From Gulosibacter molinativorax (GTDB lineage Bacteria; Actinomycetota; Actinomycetes; Actinomycetales; Microbacteriaceae): a DNA stretch of 64,000 nt. Both the position numbers and the translations under genes were made by a program. Shown in pieces: positions 33,078 through 41,623 of the stretch (within the stretch, counting starts at the first letter, position 1; every line of letters starts with the position of its first letter). Location: contig NZ_CP028426.1 of the NCBI RefSeq assembly GCF_003010915.2, positions 124,001 through 188,000 of the forward strand, read 5' to 3'. The notes under the pieces were generated by a model, which did not search any database, had not been told where the DNA came from, and saw only the letters and a list, made by a program, of their open reading frames with translations.

Positions 33078-33856
33078 GTCAGATCTATGTGGAGATGGAT
33101 GGGCTCACGGTGTGGGGTCGCGGGAAGGCGACTCCACATGACCTTTCAGGGTTCGGTATCAAGCGGAACGGGCTCGAGCAGTTTGACGATTCTGCGAGCC
33201 GTTCGGGCGAGGTCGCGAAGCGCGATGTTGGTGACGGCTCCTATTGGGGTGATTCCTCGCTTGATGGGATTGTCCGCACGTTGCAGGGTGTCGCGCACGC
33301 GCCGACTCATCGTGAGCTGGAGGCGATGCACGACCGGCTGATGGCGTTGAACGCCTCGTCTGCGTACCGGCCGCTCACGTACCGGTCGGAGCGTGGCTAC
33401 CGGTATGCGATGGCTCGCGTTGAGGGCGCTGTCACGTGGCTGCATGACCGGTGGATCAACAAGCCTCGCGCAGAGTTCACGATTGCTTTCCGATGTGCGG
33501 ATGCGCATTGGAATGGTGAGTCGCGAAAGTACACGCTCACTCCTGGGCAGACGGTCACGGTTGAGAATCGCGGCACTCTCCCCGCTTGGCCGATGGTAGA
33601 CGTTCGCGGCCCGCTCGGGGTGAACTGGGGTCTCGGTGTCGGCTCGTCCCGGCTGTATGTCGATCGTGCGGTTGGATCTGGCGAGACGGTGACAGTCGAT
33701 CATGAAAACGGCTGGGTCAAGTCGTCGTCTTCGGGGTTCATTACCGAGGGCATCAGCGGGTACGAGTCGAATCTTGCGCCTGGCGTTGGCACGGTCACCT
33801 TCACCGGGTCGGGTTCGGGCTCGGCGACGGTGACGTTTACTGACCGGTTCGTGTAG
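33074..33856 (+). CDS. Distal tail (Dit-like) minor tail protein
   Basis: A 260-residue beta-rich protein following the tape measure, where the Dit hub is encoded. The N-terminal half has a two-strand belt-like pattern; the C-terminal half a galectin-like beta sandwich (YTLTPGQTVTVENRGTLPAWP). GTG start overlaps the tape measure stop. Confidence 0.78.
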   Translation: MSQIYVEMDGLTVWGRGKATPHDLSGFGIKRNGLEQFDDSASRSGEVAKRDVGDGSYWGDSSLDGIVRTLQGVAHAPTHRELEAMHDRLMALNASSAYRPLTYRSERGYRYAMARVEGAVTWLHDRWINKPRAEFTIAFRCADAHWNGESRKYTLTPGQTVTVENRGTLPAWPMVDVRGPLGVNWGLGVGSSRLYVDRAVGSGETVTVDHENGWVKSSSSGFITEGISGYESNLAPGVGTVTFTGSGSGSATVTFTDRFV

Positions 33857-33866
33857 GGGGGGTTTG

Positions 33867-35000
33867 ATGGTTGAGCGCATTGTCCCCGTGCATACGGTGA
33901 CTGGGGAGCGGATCTTCACGAAGATCGGCGGCACGGTCGGTTCGTGGACTACTTCACTCACGACGCCGGGGACTGGGTCGGTGACGATCTACGCGCGGGA
34001 TCAGAAACGCAAGCTCGACTTCGAGTCGGTGCGCTTGCTGCGGCGTACCGCCGCGACAACGATCGTCATCGAAGAAGTCAAGCACGAAGTGTTTTCCGGG
34101 CCGGGGCATATCCAATATGCCGGGTATGTGACGGACTCGGAGTGGGACGACTCCACGGGAATGCTGTCGCTGAATCTCGTGGAGATCAAGAAGCTCGGCG
34201 ATAAACGTCAAATGTGGGTGCCTGGTGAGGGCGGCGCGAACGAGCTTACGATCACGGGTGCGTCCATGTATCGGATCGTGCGTGAGGTGCTGTGGCGGGC
34301 GTTTGGTCGCGAGATTGGCACCAGGTATGCGTTGCCGTTCTTGTGGCCGGAGGAGAAGCCTGGGCAGCTCACATATGAATTGTTTCGGTACCACTACAAG
34401 AGCCTCACTCAGGTCATGTCTGATCTTGATGCTACGGGCGGCCCGGACTGGAACCTTCGCCCGCGGTGGGTCGGTGGCCTACTGAAGTGGGATGTGCATA
34501 TTGGTTCGCCCACGTTCGACTGGGGCGAGGTGCGGATGCGTGCAGCGACGCCCGAAAATCCTGTCCGCACTCCCGTATCGAAGCTGAAAGAGCTACAGGA
34601 TGGTTCGGAGCAAGCATCTGACGTGTGGGTGATCGGCGCTGGCTCTGAGGCTTCCATGCGCGTTGGCTGGGCTGGGCCGGACCAGCTGCCGATGATCGAG
34701 GGCGTTCCGCGGCAGATCGTCACAGAGTCGCACAAGCACGTGGACGTCAATACACAGTTGAATCAGATCGCGTTGACAACACTGTTGGACAGTCGGGGGC
34801 CCCGCCGTCAGTTCTCGTTTGAGCTGCAGTTTGAGCAGGGCGGCTGGCTTACGCCGGACATGGTGCGTATCGGGATGCGGATCAGGTTGGCGCATCCGGG
34901 CTCGGAGGGTATCTCTCGCGGCGAATATCTGCTGTATGTGCTGTCGGTTTCGCGTGCCGGTAAGGGCCGGGTCCGAGTGGAGACGCAGGAGGTCGAGTAA
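33867..35000 (+). CDS. Minor tail protein (Tal/hub-like)
   Basis: A 377-residue protein following the Dit-like gene. The arrangement of beta-rich N-terminus, GHIQYAGYVTDSEWD and a C-terminal hub domain is typical of siphophage tail-tip proteins. GGGGGGG is the ribosome-binding site; TTG 33864 is an alternative start. Confidence 0.75.
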   Translation: MVERIVPVHTVTGERIFTKIGGTVGSWTTSLTTPGTGSVTIYARDQKRKLDFESVRLLRRTAATTIVIEEVKHEVFSGPGHIQYAGYVTDSEWDDSTGMLSLNLVEIKKLGDKRQMWVPGEGGANELTITGASMYRIVREVLWRAFGREIGTRYALPFLWPEEKPGQLTYELFRYHYKSLTQVMSDLDATGGPDWNLRPRWVGGLLKWDVHIGSPTFDWGEVRMRAATPENPVRTPVSKLKELQDGSEQASDVWVIGAGSEASMRVGWAGPDQLPMIEGVPRQIVTESHKHVDVNTQLNQIALTTLLDSRGPRRQFSFELQFEQGGWLTPDMVRIGMRIRLAHPGSEGISRGEYLLYVLSVSRAGKGRVRVETQEVE

Positions 35001-36049
35001 TGGCGCGCTGGCGGAATTTGAAAGACCCGGCGATCCCGGACACGAATCGGCGTGTGCGCGACCTCGAAGCTGGCTCGCCGATCGGCTTTAGCTCTGTGGA
35101 GCGTGGCGGGCTGCGAATCGCGTCAGATCAGGGTCTGCTCATCGAAGGTCAAGGGCTCGTGACGGGGCTGTTCGATGTTACGGGCACGCTGTCGGGGTCG
35201 GGCACGCTCGACTGGTCGGGTACGTCGAAGTTCACTGGGCAGACGAATGTTGTCGGCCCGCTCGACGTGTCGGGGCTGTCGGACTTCACGGGCAACATGG
35301 GCATATCCGGCGACATGGACGTGTCTGGTGACGCGGACTTCACGGGTGCAGTTCACGCGCGGAGCTTCGTTGTCGAAGGCTCGGACTCGTATGTGCAGAT
35401 GGGTGAGTCTGGATTCGCGCTCATGAATGGCAGTCTTTCGGGTGGTGGTGCGACGTTCGCCATCACGCTGAATAAGAACGGCGTGTCGTTCAATGAGGGC
35501 ACGATCAAGATGGGTGCGCTCGAGCTTGCAGCGAGCGCAAACAACTACCACGTCCTCGTGCTGAACGAAGCCGATAACAAGGTGTACCTCGGGCCAACCG
35601 TTGGTGGTATTGGTACCGGGCCGGGGCCGATCAACCCTGGCGACCCGGAGGCCACTGGCCTGATCACGCCGTTCCCGTGGTCGACGGTGACAAGCGAGTT
35701 CGGGCCGCGTGAATCACCGGGCGGGATCGGGTCAACCGACCACTTGGGAATCGACTACGGCTGGTATCCCGCCGTGAACGGCGCACCTATCCCAGCATCG
35801 GGAGCTGGCACGGTCGATTTCGCTGGCTGGGCTGGTGGCTACGGCAACGCAGTCCAGATCGATCACGGCGACGGGATTAAGACCTACTACGCCCACCAGT
35901 CGAGCATCATCGTTAGTGCCGGGCAGACGGTGAATCAAGGCCAGACGATCGGCTATATCGGCTCTACCGGAAACTCGACGGGGCCGCACCTGCACTTCGA
36001 AGTGATCGTGAATGGTGTGCCGCAAAACCCGCGTAACTGGGTAACCTAA
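35000..36049 (+). CDS. Tail protein with M23 peptidase domain
   Basis: A 349-residue protein. Residues 40-120 are Gly/Ser/Thr-rich beta repeats (DVTGTLSGSGTLDWSGTSKFTG). Residues 225-349 form an M23 endopeptidase with HLGIDYG and GPHLHFEV, both zinc motifs intact. Such tail-tip peptidases open the cell wall during DNA injection. It starts one base into the previous stop. Confidence 0.88.
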   Translation: MARWRNLKDPAIPDTNRRVRDLEAGSPIGFSSVERGGLRIASDQGLLIEGQGLVTGLFDVTGTLSGSGTLDWSGTSKFTGQTNVVGPLDVSGLSDFTGNMGISGDMDVSGDADFTGAVHARSFVVEGSDSYVQMGESGFALMNGSLSGGGATFAITLNKNGVSFNEGTIKMGALELAASANNYHVLVLNEADNKVYLGPTVGGIGTGPGPINPGDPEATGLITPFPWSTVTSEFGPRESPGGIGSTDHLGIDYGWYPAVNGAPIPASGAGTVDFAGWAGGYGNAVQIDHGDGIKTYYAHQSSIIVSAGQTVNQGQTIGYIGSTGNSTGPHLHFEVIVNGVPQNPRNWVT

Positions 36050-36074
36050 GCGATATCTCGCTCATCCCCTAAAT

Positions 36075-36098
36075 CACTCCATCAGGGGTGGTTTTTCT
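36075..36098 (+). terminator. Terminator after M23 tail gene
   Basis: Stem CACTCC/GGGGTG (36075-36080 with 36085-36090) and GTTTTTCTCG. Modest strength. Confidence 0.55.
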
Positions 36099-36114
36099 CG
36101 TTAAGGAGACTCTT

Positions 36115-36231
36115 TTGGTTGTCTATTCCGGTTATGTTGCGACTCCGGCGAATGAGGTGCATCCGACGTCGCTCAAGCCTCGGTTGGAGGTGCGTTTGTT
36201 GGAGGCGTGTCACCACGGGGGACGCTCGTGA
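36115..36231 (+). CDS. Tail-associated protein, N-terminal fragment
   Basis: A 38-residue frame with TTG start behind AAGGAG. Its sequence (VVYSGYVATPANEVHP, LKPRLEVRLLEACHHGG) reads naturally into the text of the next frame across a run of five G (36217-36221). A one-base insertion there, or a -1 ribosomal slip on C-GGG-GGA, would fuse the two. Taken alone it is too short for a structural protein. Confidence 0.5.
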   Translation: MVVYSGYVATPANEVHPTSLKPRLEVRLLEACHHGGRS

Positions 36232-36569
36232 ATACGGATACGAAGCTTGTGGATGTCACGTCGTCGGGTGCGTATTCGGTGGATTTGATTCCTAGCGATC
36301 AGTTGCGTTCGCGGTCGGGTGCGCTCGCCCTGTATGAGGTGGTTGAGTCGTGGTTTGGTGAGGGCGGTCAGCCGGTGAAACGGTCGGATTGGGGCACGTT
36401 CTTTCTCACCTCGTCGGGAGGTTCGTTGTCTGATCATGCGACGCTCCCGGCAACAGTCGGGGGCGTGTTCGTGGTCGAGACTGCGGCGGAGATTCCCGAG
36501 ACGCTGAAAACGGGCGACATCGTAATTATCACCTCGACGGGGGAAATCATGCAGGAGGTAGCGGAATGA
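36228..36569 (+). CDS. Tail-associated protein, C-terminal part
   Basis: A 113-residue beta-rich protein (LVDVTSSGAYSVDLIPSDQL, YEVVESWF), like actinophage base-plate proteins that carry receptor-binding modules. GTG 36228 overlaps the preceding stop and has GGGGGA upstream, so it may be a separate coupled gene. However, its open frame extends back to the same G run, and text continuity with the upstream fragment suggests a single protein. Confidence 0.6.
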   Translation: MNTDTKLVDVTSSGAYSVDLIPSDQLRSRSGALALYEVVESWFGEGGQPVKRSDWGTFFLTSSGGSLSDHATLPATVGGVFVVETAAEIPETLKTGDIVIITSTGEIMQEVAE

Positions 36570-37954
36570 CACTCGTAACTATTGGGATGCTGCCGGTTGC
36601 AACGGTGGCGTGGGTCGCGAGCCAACTGTCTACTTCAACGGCTGCGCGGAACGCGGTGGATGCGCGTATTCGTGTCCAGGCTGAGGGCATGGTGGGTGAT
36701 GTGATCGCGTCGAATCCTGAGGTGACTCAGGCGGTGATTGACGGTATTAATGACGATCCGCTGCTGCTTGGTGAGTTGTCGTATTACAAGGGTCAGGCGA
36801 CGGCAGATAGCCTCGATTCTCTGCCGGGTGGTACGCATTGGATCTCTACCGCAAAGGCGACCGAAATGGGCCTCCCAGCCGCGGGCTCGTTACTGCTCGT
36901 CAACCGGGATAGTTCATACAAAACAGCGGTTCTCGTCGCGCTGAACCCGACTCGGGTTTGGGCTGCGGATCGTAACGGCGCCGCTGGATGGTCCATCTTC
37001 AGTGAAGTCACATCTCGTGTTCGGCAACTCACCACTGAGAATCTGGATACGCTCACGACAACCGGAAGTTTTTACCAGAACTCGCCAACGTTTGCGACAA
37101 GCGAACGCAACTACCCGTTCCCAACGATGTGCACCATCGACGTGAAACCTTGGTCTGCAAACAATGCTCACGTCACTCAGGTCGCGATCCCGGACGCGAC
37201 GGGCTACAGCGCGTTCGCGATCCGCTCACTGCTACAGGGGACCTGGTCAGACTGGGACCACTACTTTTCGGACGCGGCGAATGCCCAGAAATATGCGTTG
37301 AAGAGTGAGCTCTCGGGTCGTGTCAGCGTATGGGCTGGTGGATCATTCATCGTGCTTGGTGATTCGGTCATGGCGAATGGCGCGGCCGCGCTCAATGCTG
37401 TCCGTGACGAACTTGGGTTTTCCTCGGTTGAGAACGCAGCAGTAGCGGGCCGCCCCATGTCGGATGGTTCCGCAAACGGTGTCGGGACAGTAACGACTGC
37501 TCTGACGAAAAGCTTTGTTGGTCATGACCTTGCGATTGTCGCGGCGGGCACTAATGATTTCCGGCTGGACATGCCGGTCGGAACGCTCGGGCAAATCGGT
37601 GACGCATCGTTCGATCGAGCTACGTTCTTGGGCGCCTACCGCACAACGATCGAGCACATTCTGACTCAGAACCCGACTATCCGCATCATGCTTTCCACAC
37701 CGCTGCAGCGCGATAACGCGTCGTATGACGTGAACCACGTCAACGCGGTGGGGCACAAGCTTTTGGATTATGTCGACGCGGTGAAGGAGGTAGGCGGCCT
37801 GTACGGCCTCCCGGTGTACGACGCGTACGCGAACTCGGGGTTCACAAAACTCACTCTGGCCACGCTCACCTCGGATGGTCTCCACCCGAACGCGGCTGGG
37901 TATGAGCGTCTCGCATCAGCATTCTCTGGGTTCCTCTGGACGGTAGGGAGTTAG
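36566..37954 (+). CDS. Tail fibre with SGNH/GDSL esterase domain
   Basis: A 462-residue protein. Residues 1-100 are a helical attachment part; 155-235 (NLDTLTTTGSFYQN ... WSDWDHY) match a pyocin-knob fibre domain. Residues 255-462 are an SGNH hydrolase with all blocks visible: GDS (Ser267), GTND (328-331) and DGLH (Asp437, His440). It likely deacylates a surface polysaccharide as part of host recognition; the substrate is unknown. ATGA overlap with the preceding gene. Confidence 0.85.
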   Translation: MTLVTIGMLPVATVAWVASQLSTSTAARNAVDARIRVQAEGMVGDVIASNPEVTQAVIDGINDDPLLLGELSYYKGQATADSLDSLPGGTHWISTAKATEMGLPAAGSLLLVNRDSSYKTAVLVALNPTRVWAADRNGAAGWSIFSEVTSRVRQLTTENLDTLTTTGSFYQNSPTFATSERNYPFPTMCTIDVKPWSANNAHVTQVAIPDATGYSAFAIRSLLQGTWSDWDHYFSDAANAQKYALKSELSGRVSVWAGGSFIVLGDSVMANGAAALNAVRDELGFSSVENAAVAGRPMSDGSANGVGTVTTALTKSFVGHDLAIVAAGTNDFRLDMPVGTLGQIGDASFDRATFLGAYRTTIEHILTQNPTIRIMLSTPLQRDNASYDVNHVNAVGHKLLDYVDAVKEVGGLYGLPVYDAYANSGFTKLTLATLTSDGLHPNAAGYERLASAFSGFLWTVGS

Positions 37955-38002
37955 CCGAGTAAGGCGCAACTTCGCGCACAACCTGATCCACGAGATTTCC
38001 AG

Positions 38003-38063
38003 CCGCCTCTACCGGGGTGGATTTTTCTCCGCCCTTTCGCCAATACCGGTGGGGGGCTTTTTT
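38003..38063 (+). terminator. Two terminators between tail and lysis genes
   Basis: First hairpin 38003-38020 (7 bp, loop TACC) followed by ATTTTTC; second imperfect GCCC/GGGC hairpin 38031-38057 followed by six T. They separate tail from lysis genes in the 132-base gap 37955-38086. Confidence 0.65.
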
Positions 38064-38086
38064 ATGCCCAAAAGGAGGGCAAAGAA

Positions 38087-39532
38087 ATGGCTTACGAGTA
38101 CACGAATATTGACGGTCACCGGGTCGAGGTGAACGTTGCAAAAGCGTTCCGCGAGATGGCCGCAGATTTCCAGAAGGCGACCGGCTATTCCCTGCATGTC
38201 TCGGATGGGACGCGCACGTGGGATGAGCAGCTCGACTTCTGGGAGGACTACCAGGCAGGCAAGGGGAACCTTGCACTGCATCCGTCGTCACCGTTGGCGT
38301 ACCACGTGGAGACGAATCCTTCTGGCCCTCGAGCTCTCGACATTCATGACAGTGGGGATGACGCGGGCGTGACCGTCGCCGGGAATGTCCGCTCGCACTG
38401 GATCAAGGCGAACGCGTCGAAGTACGGTTTCGATCCTGCTGGGTATGGGTTCTCGCAGGTGGAGCCGTGGCACATCGAGTACCGCGGACAGATCGGCGGG
38501 AAGGTCGATACACCGAAGCCCTCGGCGGCGCAGGTGCTTGAAGCTGGCGGGCTGGTCAACTCGACCATCATCGTGAAGGCTGCGTCTGCGGTCGGCCTGG
38601 ATCTCGCGATCGCGGCCGCGGTAATTCAGAAAGAGTCCGGCGGTCGCAACGTGTTCGGTCACGACGCGGGCGGCGCGTATCACGGCGGCGGCGAGGTCAC
38701 CGAAGCGAAATACAAAGACTTCATCAAGCAGGTGCGAGGCGGCAAGACATCGAACGGCGTCGGCCCTGCACAGATCACGTGGCCAGCGTTCTTCGATGAG
38801 ATGGAGAAGGCTGGACTCAAGCCGTGGGTGCCGCTGGACAACATGAAGTACGGCTTCCGGTTGATGGTGGATTACCTCGGCGGTAAGACCACTGACGCGG
38901 CGATCCGTAACGCTGGCAAGCGCTACAACGGCAACGCTTCGTACGGTGACGACTTGCTCGTGAAGGTCAAGGAGTGGCGTCAGCGACTCGCGGGCCGGAA
39001 CGTTTCGTCGGCGCCCGCGCAGGGCGACGAGCGCATGGCGTCGCGCCAGCGGTTCCTCAGGCACGACCGCGGCGAAGACATCACTGTGGACGGTTGGGAC
39101 GGTCCCGAGACTCAGGCTGCGGTGAAGCGCTACCAGACGTTCCTTGGCGTGACCGCGGACGGTATTTGGGGCGACGCGACCGAGGCTGCGCACCTGGTGT
39201 TCAAGCAGACCGGGAAGAGTCCGAAGGTGTCGAGCTCGAATCCGTTCGGCATCGTGAACGTTGAGGGCTTGCAGAAGATCGCGGCGCTCTACGGCTACAC
39301 GGGCCGGATCGACAACATTTGGGGATCGGGTTCAGCTGCGGGGTTCGCGAAGTTCCTGCGAGGAAATCACGGCTACCCGGCGAACCAGAACGACGTGCTC
39401 GGCCCGGTCATGTGGGCCGCTATCGCCCGCTGGCTGCGTGGCCGTTGGGGCTACGTCGGGAATGATGTTCCCGGCCCGGTGATGCGTGCCGCGCTCACGA
39501 AGGCGAACGACGCGAACAAGCGGGAACTGTAG
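38087..39532 (+). CDS. Endolysin, three-part (M15-like peptidase, lysozyme-like, binding repeats)
   Basis: A 481-residue protein. Residues 1-155 resemble an M15/VanY-type L,D-peptidase (SDGTRTWDEQ, HPSSPLAYHV, ALDIHD, PWHIEY with zinc His/Asp). Residues 165-305 have a lysozyme/transglycosylase-like pattern (AIAAAVIQKESGGRN with Glu, GVGPAQITWPAF). Residues 320-475 contain two peptidoglycan-binding-like repeats (WDGPETQAAVKRYQ, LGVTADGIWG; WGSGSAAGFAKFL). Two catalytic domains cutting different bonds in one lysin fit a Gram-positive host. AAAGGAGG precedes the ATG. Confidence 0.85.
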   Translation: MAYEYTNIDGHRVEVNVAKAFREMAADFQKATGYSLHVSDGTRTWDEQLDFWEDYQAGKGNLALHPSSPLAYHVETNPSGPRALDIHDSGDDAGVTVAGNVRSHWIKANASKYGFDPAGYGFSQVEPWHIEYRGQIGGKVDTPKPSAAQVLEAGGLVNSTIIVKAASAVGLDLAIAAAVIQKESGGRNVFGHDAGGAYHGGGEVTEAKYKDFIKQVRGGKTSNGVGPAQITWPAFFDEMEKAGLKPWVPLDNMKYGFRLMVDYLGGKTTDAAIRNAGKRYNGNASYGDDLLVKVKEWRQRLAGRNVSSAPAQGDERMASRQRFLRHDRGEDITVDGWDGPETQAAVKRYQTFLGVTADGIWGDATEAAHLVFKQTGKSPKVSSSNPFGIVNVEGLQKIAALYGYTGRIDNIWGSGSAAGFAKFLRGNHGYPANQNDVLGPVMWAAIARWLRGRWGYVGNDVPGPVMRAALTKANDANKREL

Positions 39533-39535
39533 GGC

Positions 39536-39976
39536 ATGACCGAGTTCGATCCCGCCCCGTGGCTCGCAGCCCTGGGGCTAACCGGTACGGGCACGGGCGC
39601 GATCGGGTTCTTCGCGGGGCGTCGCAAAAGCAAAGCGGATGCCGCGCTCGCTGAGGTGCAGGTTGTCGCCGGTGCCCTCGAAGTGTGGAAGTCCACCGTG
39701 CAGCAGCAGGATCAGGACATGCGGGAGATGCGCGCCGAAATCGTGGAGATGCGTGGAGAACTCCGGGAGCTGCGGCTTGCGGAGCGTGTGCACGCGAACG
39801 CTAACGCCGTCCTTGTCGAGTATGTGCGGGAGGGCTGGCGGTTCAAGCGGGATAACCCGGGGAAGCCGTGGCCGCTCGCTGTGGAGGGCGGTATCCCGTC
39901 GCACGTGTACGCGATCGTGCACCCGGAATTGGCGAAAACGTTGACATCAGAGATACCGATCCAGGAGGAATCATGA
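39536..39976 (+). CDS. Membrane-anchored coiled-coil lysis-cassette protein
   Basis: A 146-residue protein with one short Gly-rich hydrophobic helix (about 12-28), then a long coiled coil (38-90), coupled to the endolysin and holin genes. It could be a second holin-like or an antiholin protein; no family recognised. Confidence 0.6.
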   Translation: MTEFDPAPWLAALGLTGTGTGAIGFFAGRRKSKADAALAEVQVVAGALEVWKSTVQQQDQDMREMRAEIVEMRGELRELRLAERVHANANAVLVEYVREGWRFKRDNPGKPWPLAVEGGIPSHVYAIVHPELAKTLTSEIPIQEES

Positions 39977-40290
39977 CCGACAATCCAGGCGAGCGTTCGG
40001 CAGCCATCGAAGCGGAGCGTTCCACTCAATCCCAATTCCCGTGGCGTGCCGCGATCCGTACCGGCACGCAGGTAGCGGTCTCGCTCATAGCGGTGCTGCT
40101 CGTCGCCATCCCGATCCTCGTAGACACGGTGGGGGTGTATTTGCCCGACGCGTGGATTGCGTGGCTCCTCGGCGCATCAGGTGTGCTGACGGCACTCTCC
40201 ACGTTCCTCGCGCGACTCATGGCCGCGCAGCCCGTCGTCGATTTCGTGGCACGGTTCCTGCCGTGGCTCGCACCGGACTCGCACCCCTAG
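39973..40290 (+). CDS. Holin-like membrane protein
   Basis: A 105-residue protein with two transmembrane helices (about 33-55 and 62-82), short charged ends and location right behind the endolysin. It fits a class II holin. ATGA overlap with the upstream gene. Confidence 0.72.
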   Translation: MTDNPGERSAAIEAERSTQSQFPWRAAIRTGTQVAVSLIAVLLVAIPILVDTVGVYLPDAWIAWLLGASGVLTALSTFLARLMAAQPVVDFVARFLPWLAPDSHP

Positions 40291-40292
40291 AC

Positions 40293-41027
40293 TCACGCCC
40301 CGTCCCGGCTTCGGCTGGGGCGGGGCGCATTTCTCGTTTCCTGCGCGAGGTAGCGCCGCCTCCACCTCGTGACGGTGGCCTGCCCGATGCCGAGCGCGCG
40401 GGCTGCACCGCGGATAGTCAGGTGGGCAGTGGCGCGGATCGCAGCCTCAAAGTCCGTATACCCGAGCGCCTGCACCAGCTCGTCCATGACGCGACGCTTG
40501 CGGGCGTGCATCGCGGCAACACCTTTCGCCTGCCCTGGCGCGCGAACCTCGGGCACTCCTGCGCGTTGGTGCGCGACGCGGGTGTGCTCGGCAGCTTTCT
40601 TCGACCGCGCGGCCTGATCACGATGGGAGAGCTGCGCGCGGCCTTGGGGCGTGAGGGCGCGGCCGTGCGCCGAGCGAGCATGACGCGACTGCAGCGCCGT
40701 CGTTCTGGGGAGATTGTGCCGCTCAATGTACTCAGGGGCGGTCAGCCCGTGCATGCGCTGGAGGTGCTGCGCGAGTGACTGCCTGCGTGCTCCGCATTCG
40801 AGGCAGGTGATCGCGGCGCCGTCATCGTGACGCTCAGCGCGCTTGTTTGAAACGGCGGGCGCCTCGTCCCGGCGCAGGTACGCGCGGAGTTCGTCGAGGT
40901 TGTAGAGCATCGCGTCGCCCCGCATTTTGACGTGAGCGGGAAAGTCTGCGCGCCGCTGCCGGTAGGTGAGGAGTGTGCGGTGAGAGAAGCCGAGCTCGTC
41001 GGCAGCCTCGCGGAGGGTGACGATCAT
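40293..41027 (-). CDS. MucR-type zinc-finger regulator with helix-turn-helix domains
   Basis: A 244-residue protein. Residues 3-50 are a MerR-like helix-turn-helix (LREAADELGFSHRTLLTYRQR). Residues 75-107 give a MucR/Ros zinc finger (Cys75, Cys78, His88, His93, then LTAPEYIERHNLP). Residues 195-235 are another helix-turn-helix (TIRGAARALGIGQATVTRWRRRYL). It lies opposite to the late operon and shares an ATGA overlap with its upstream partner. It may act as a lysogenic regulator of phage or host genes. Confidence 0.78.
   Translation of the reverse strand: MIVTLREAADELGFSHRTLLTYRQRRADFPAHVKMRGDAMLYNLDELRAYLRRDEAPAVSNKRAERHDDGAAITCLECGARRQSLAQHLQRMHGLTAPEYIERHNLPRTTALQSRHARSAHGRALTPQGRAQLSHRDQAARSKKAAEHTRVAHQRAGVPEVRAPGQAKGVAAMHARKRRVMDELVQALGYTDFEAAIRATAHLTIRGAARALGIGQATVTRWRRRYLAQETRNAPRPSRSRDGA
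40296..40327. terminator. Very stable bidirectional terminator (TTCG loop)
   Basis: A 14-bp stem (40296-40309 with 40314-40327) closed by a C(TTCG)G tetraloop. It lies between the rightward holin gene and the leftward regulator and overlaps the last codons of the latter, so it ends the late operon and can affect the regulator's 3' end. Confidence 0.8.
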
Positions 41028-41353
41028 TCCTCGTACCAGGCGAGCATCGCGTCCGGTACGGCGTCGAGCACGCGTGCACCGAGTGCGAGGTACCAGCCTT
41101 GTGGTTTCGGGCCTCGGGGTAGCTCGATGATCACGCCGTCCTCGGCACCGCCGATCAGCCGCGAGGTTTCCTGGTCATGCTGGGCGCGGATCGCGAGGAG
41201 CTCGGTGATCACGCCTTCACGGGCCTGGAATTTCCCGGCCTCCCAGTCTTTGATGGTGTGCGGGTTCACCTTGAGCATCCCAGCGAGGTCGGTGCGGGTG
41301 AGGCCGAGCAGGTGGCGGGTCGCGGCGATCTCGGCGCCGGTCATAGTCGTCAT
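41024..41353 (-). CDS. Xre-type helix-turn-helix regulator
   Basis: A 109-residue protein. Residues 5-45 show TGAEIAATRHLLGLTRTDLAGMLKVNPHTIKDWEAGK, an Xre/YdiL-like helix-turn-helix. TTAGGAG before ATG 41353 sets the start. Upstream and coupled to the MucR-type gene in a leftward unit. Confidence 0.78.
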   Translation of the reverse strand: MTTMTGAEIAATRHLLGLTRTDLAGMLKVNPHTIKDWEAGKFQAREGVITELLAIRAQHDQETSRLIGGAEDGVIIELPRGPKPQGWYLALGARVLDAVPDAMLAWYEE

Positions 41354-41404
41354 TTCGTCTCCTAAAGATGAGAGTGCCCCGACACTTGGCCGGGGCACTT
41401 GGGG

Positions 41405-41623
41405 TTAGAGGGCGTGCTTCTGGACGATGGCCCAGAACTCTTCGGTGTCGGGCTTGATGTAGAAGCCCTGGCGGTCGAGGTGGTAGACGTTCTTCTCGGC
41501 GTCGTATGCGTCGTCGTACTCGATTACCTCGTCGGCGATGGCGTCGATGTCGTGCTCGTCGGCGAACTCTCCGAGGGCTTCGATGATGGACTCGATGGCT
41601 TCGGTGCGGGTGGTGTAGAACAT
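41405..41623 (-). CDS. Small acidic leftward phage protein
   Basis: A 72-residue acidic protein, no family recognised, with AGGAAGG before ATG 41623. First gene of the leftward cluster next to attR. Such genes are frequently expressed in lysogens; here that is inferred from position only. Confidence 0.6.
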   Translation of the reverse strand: MFYTTRTEAIESIIEALGEFADEHDIDAIADEVIEYDDAYDAEKNVYHLDRQGFYIKPDTEEFWAIVQKHAL

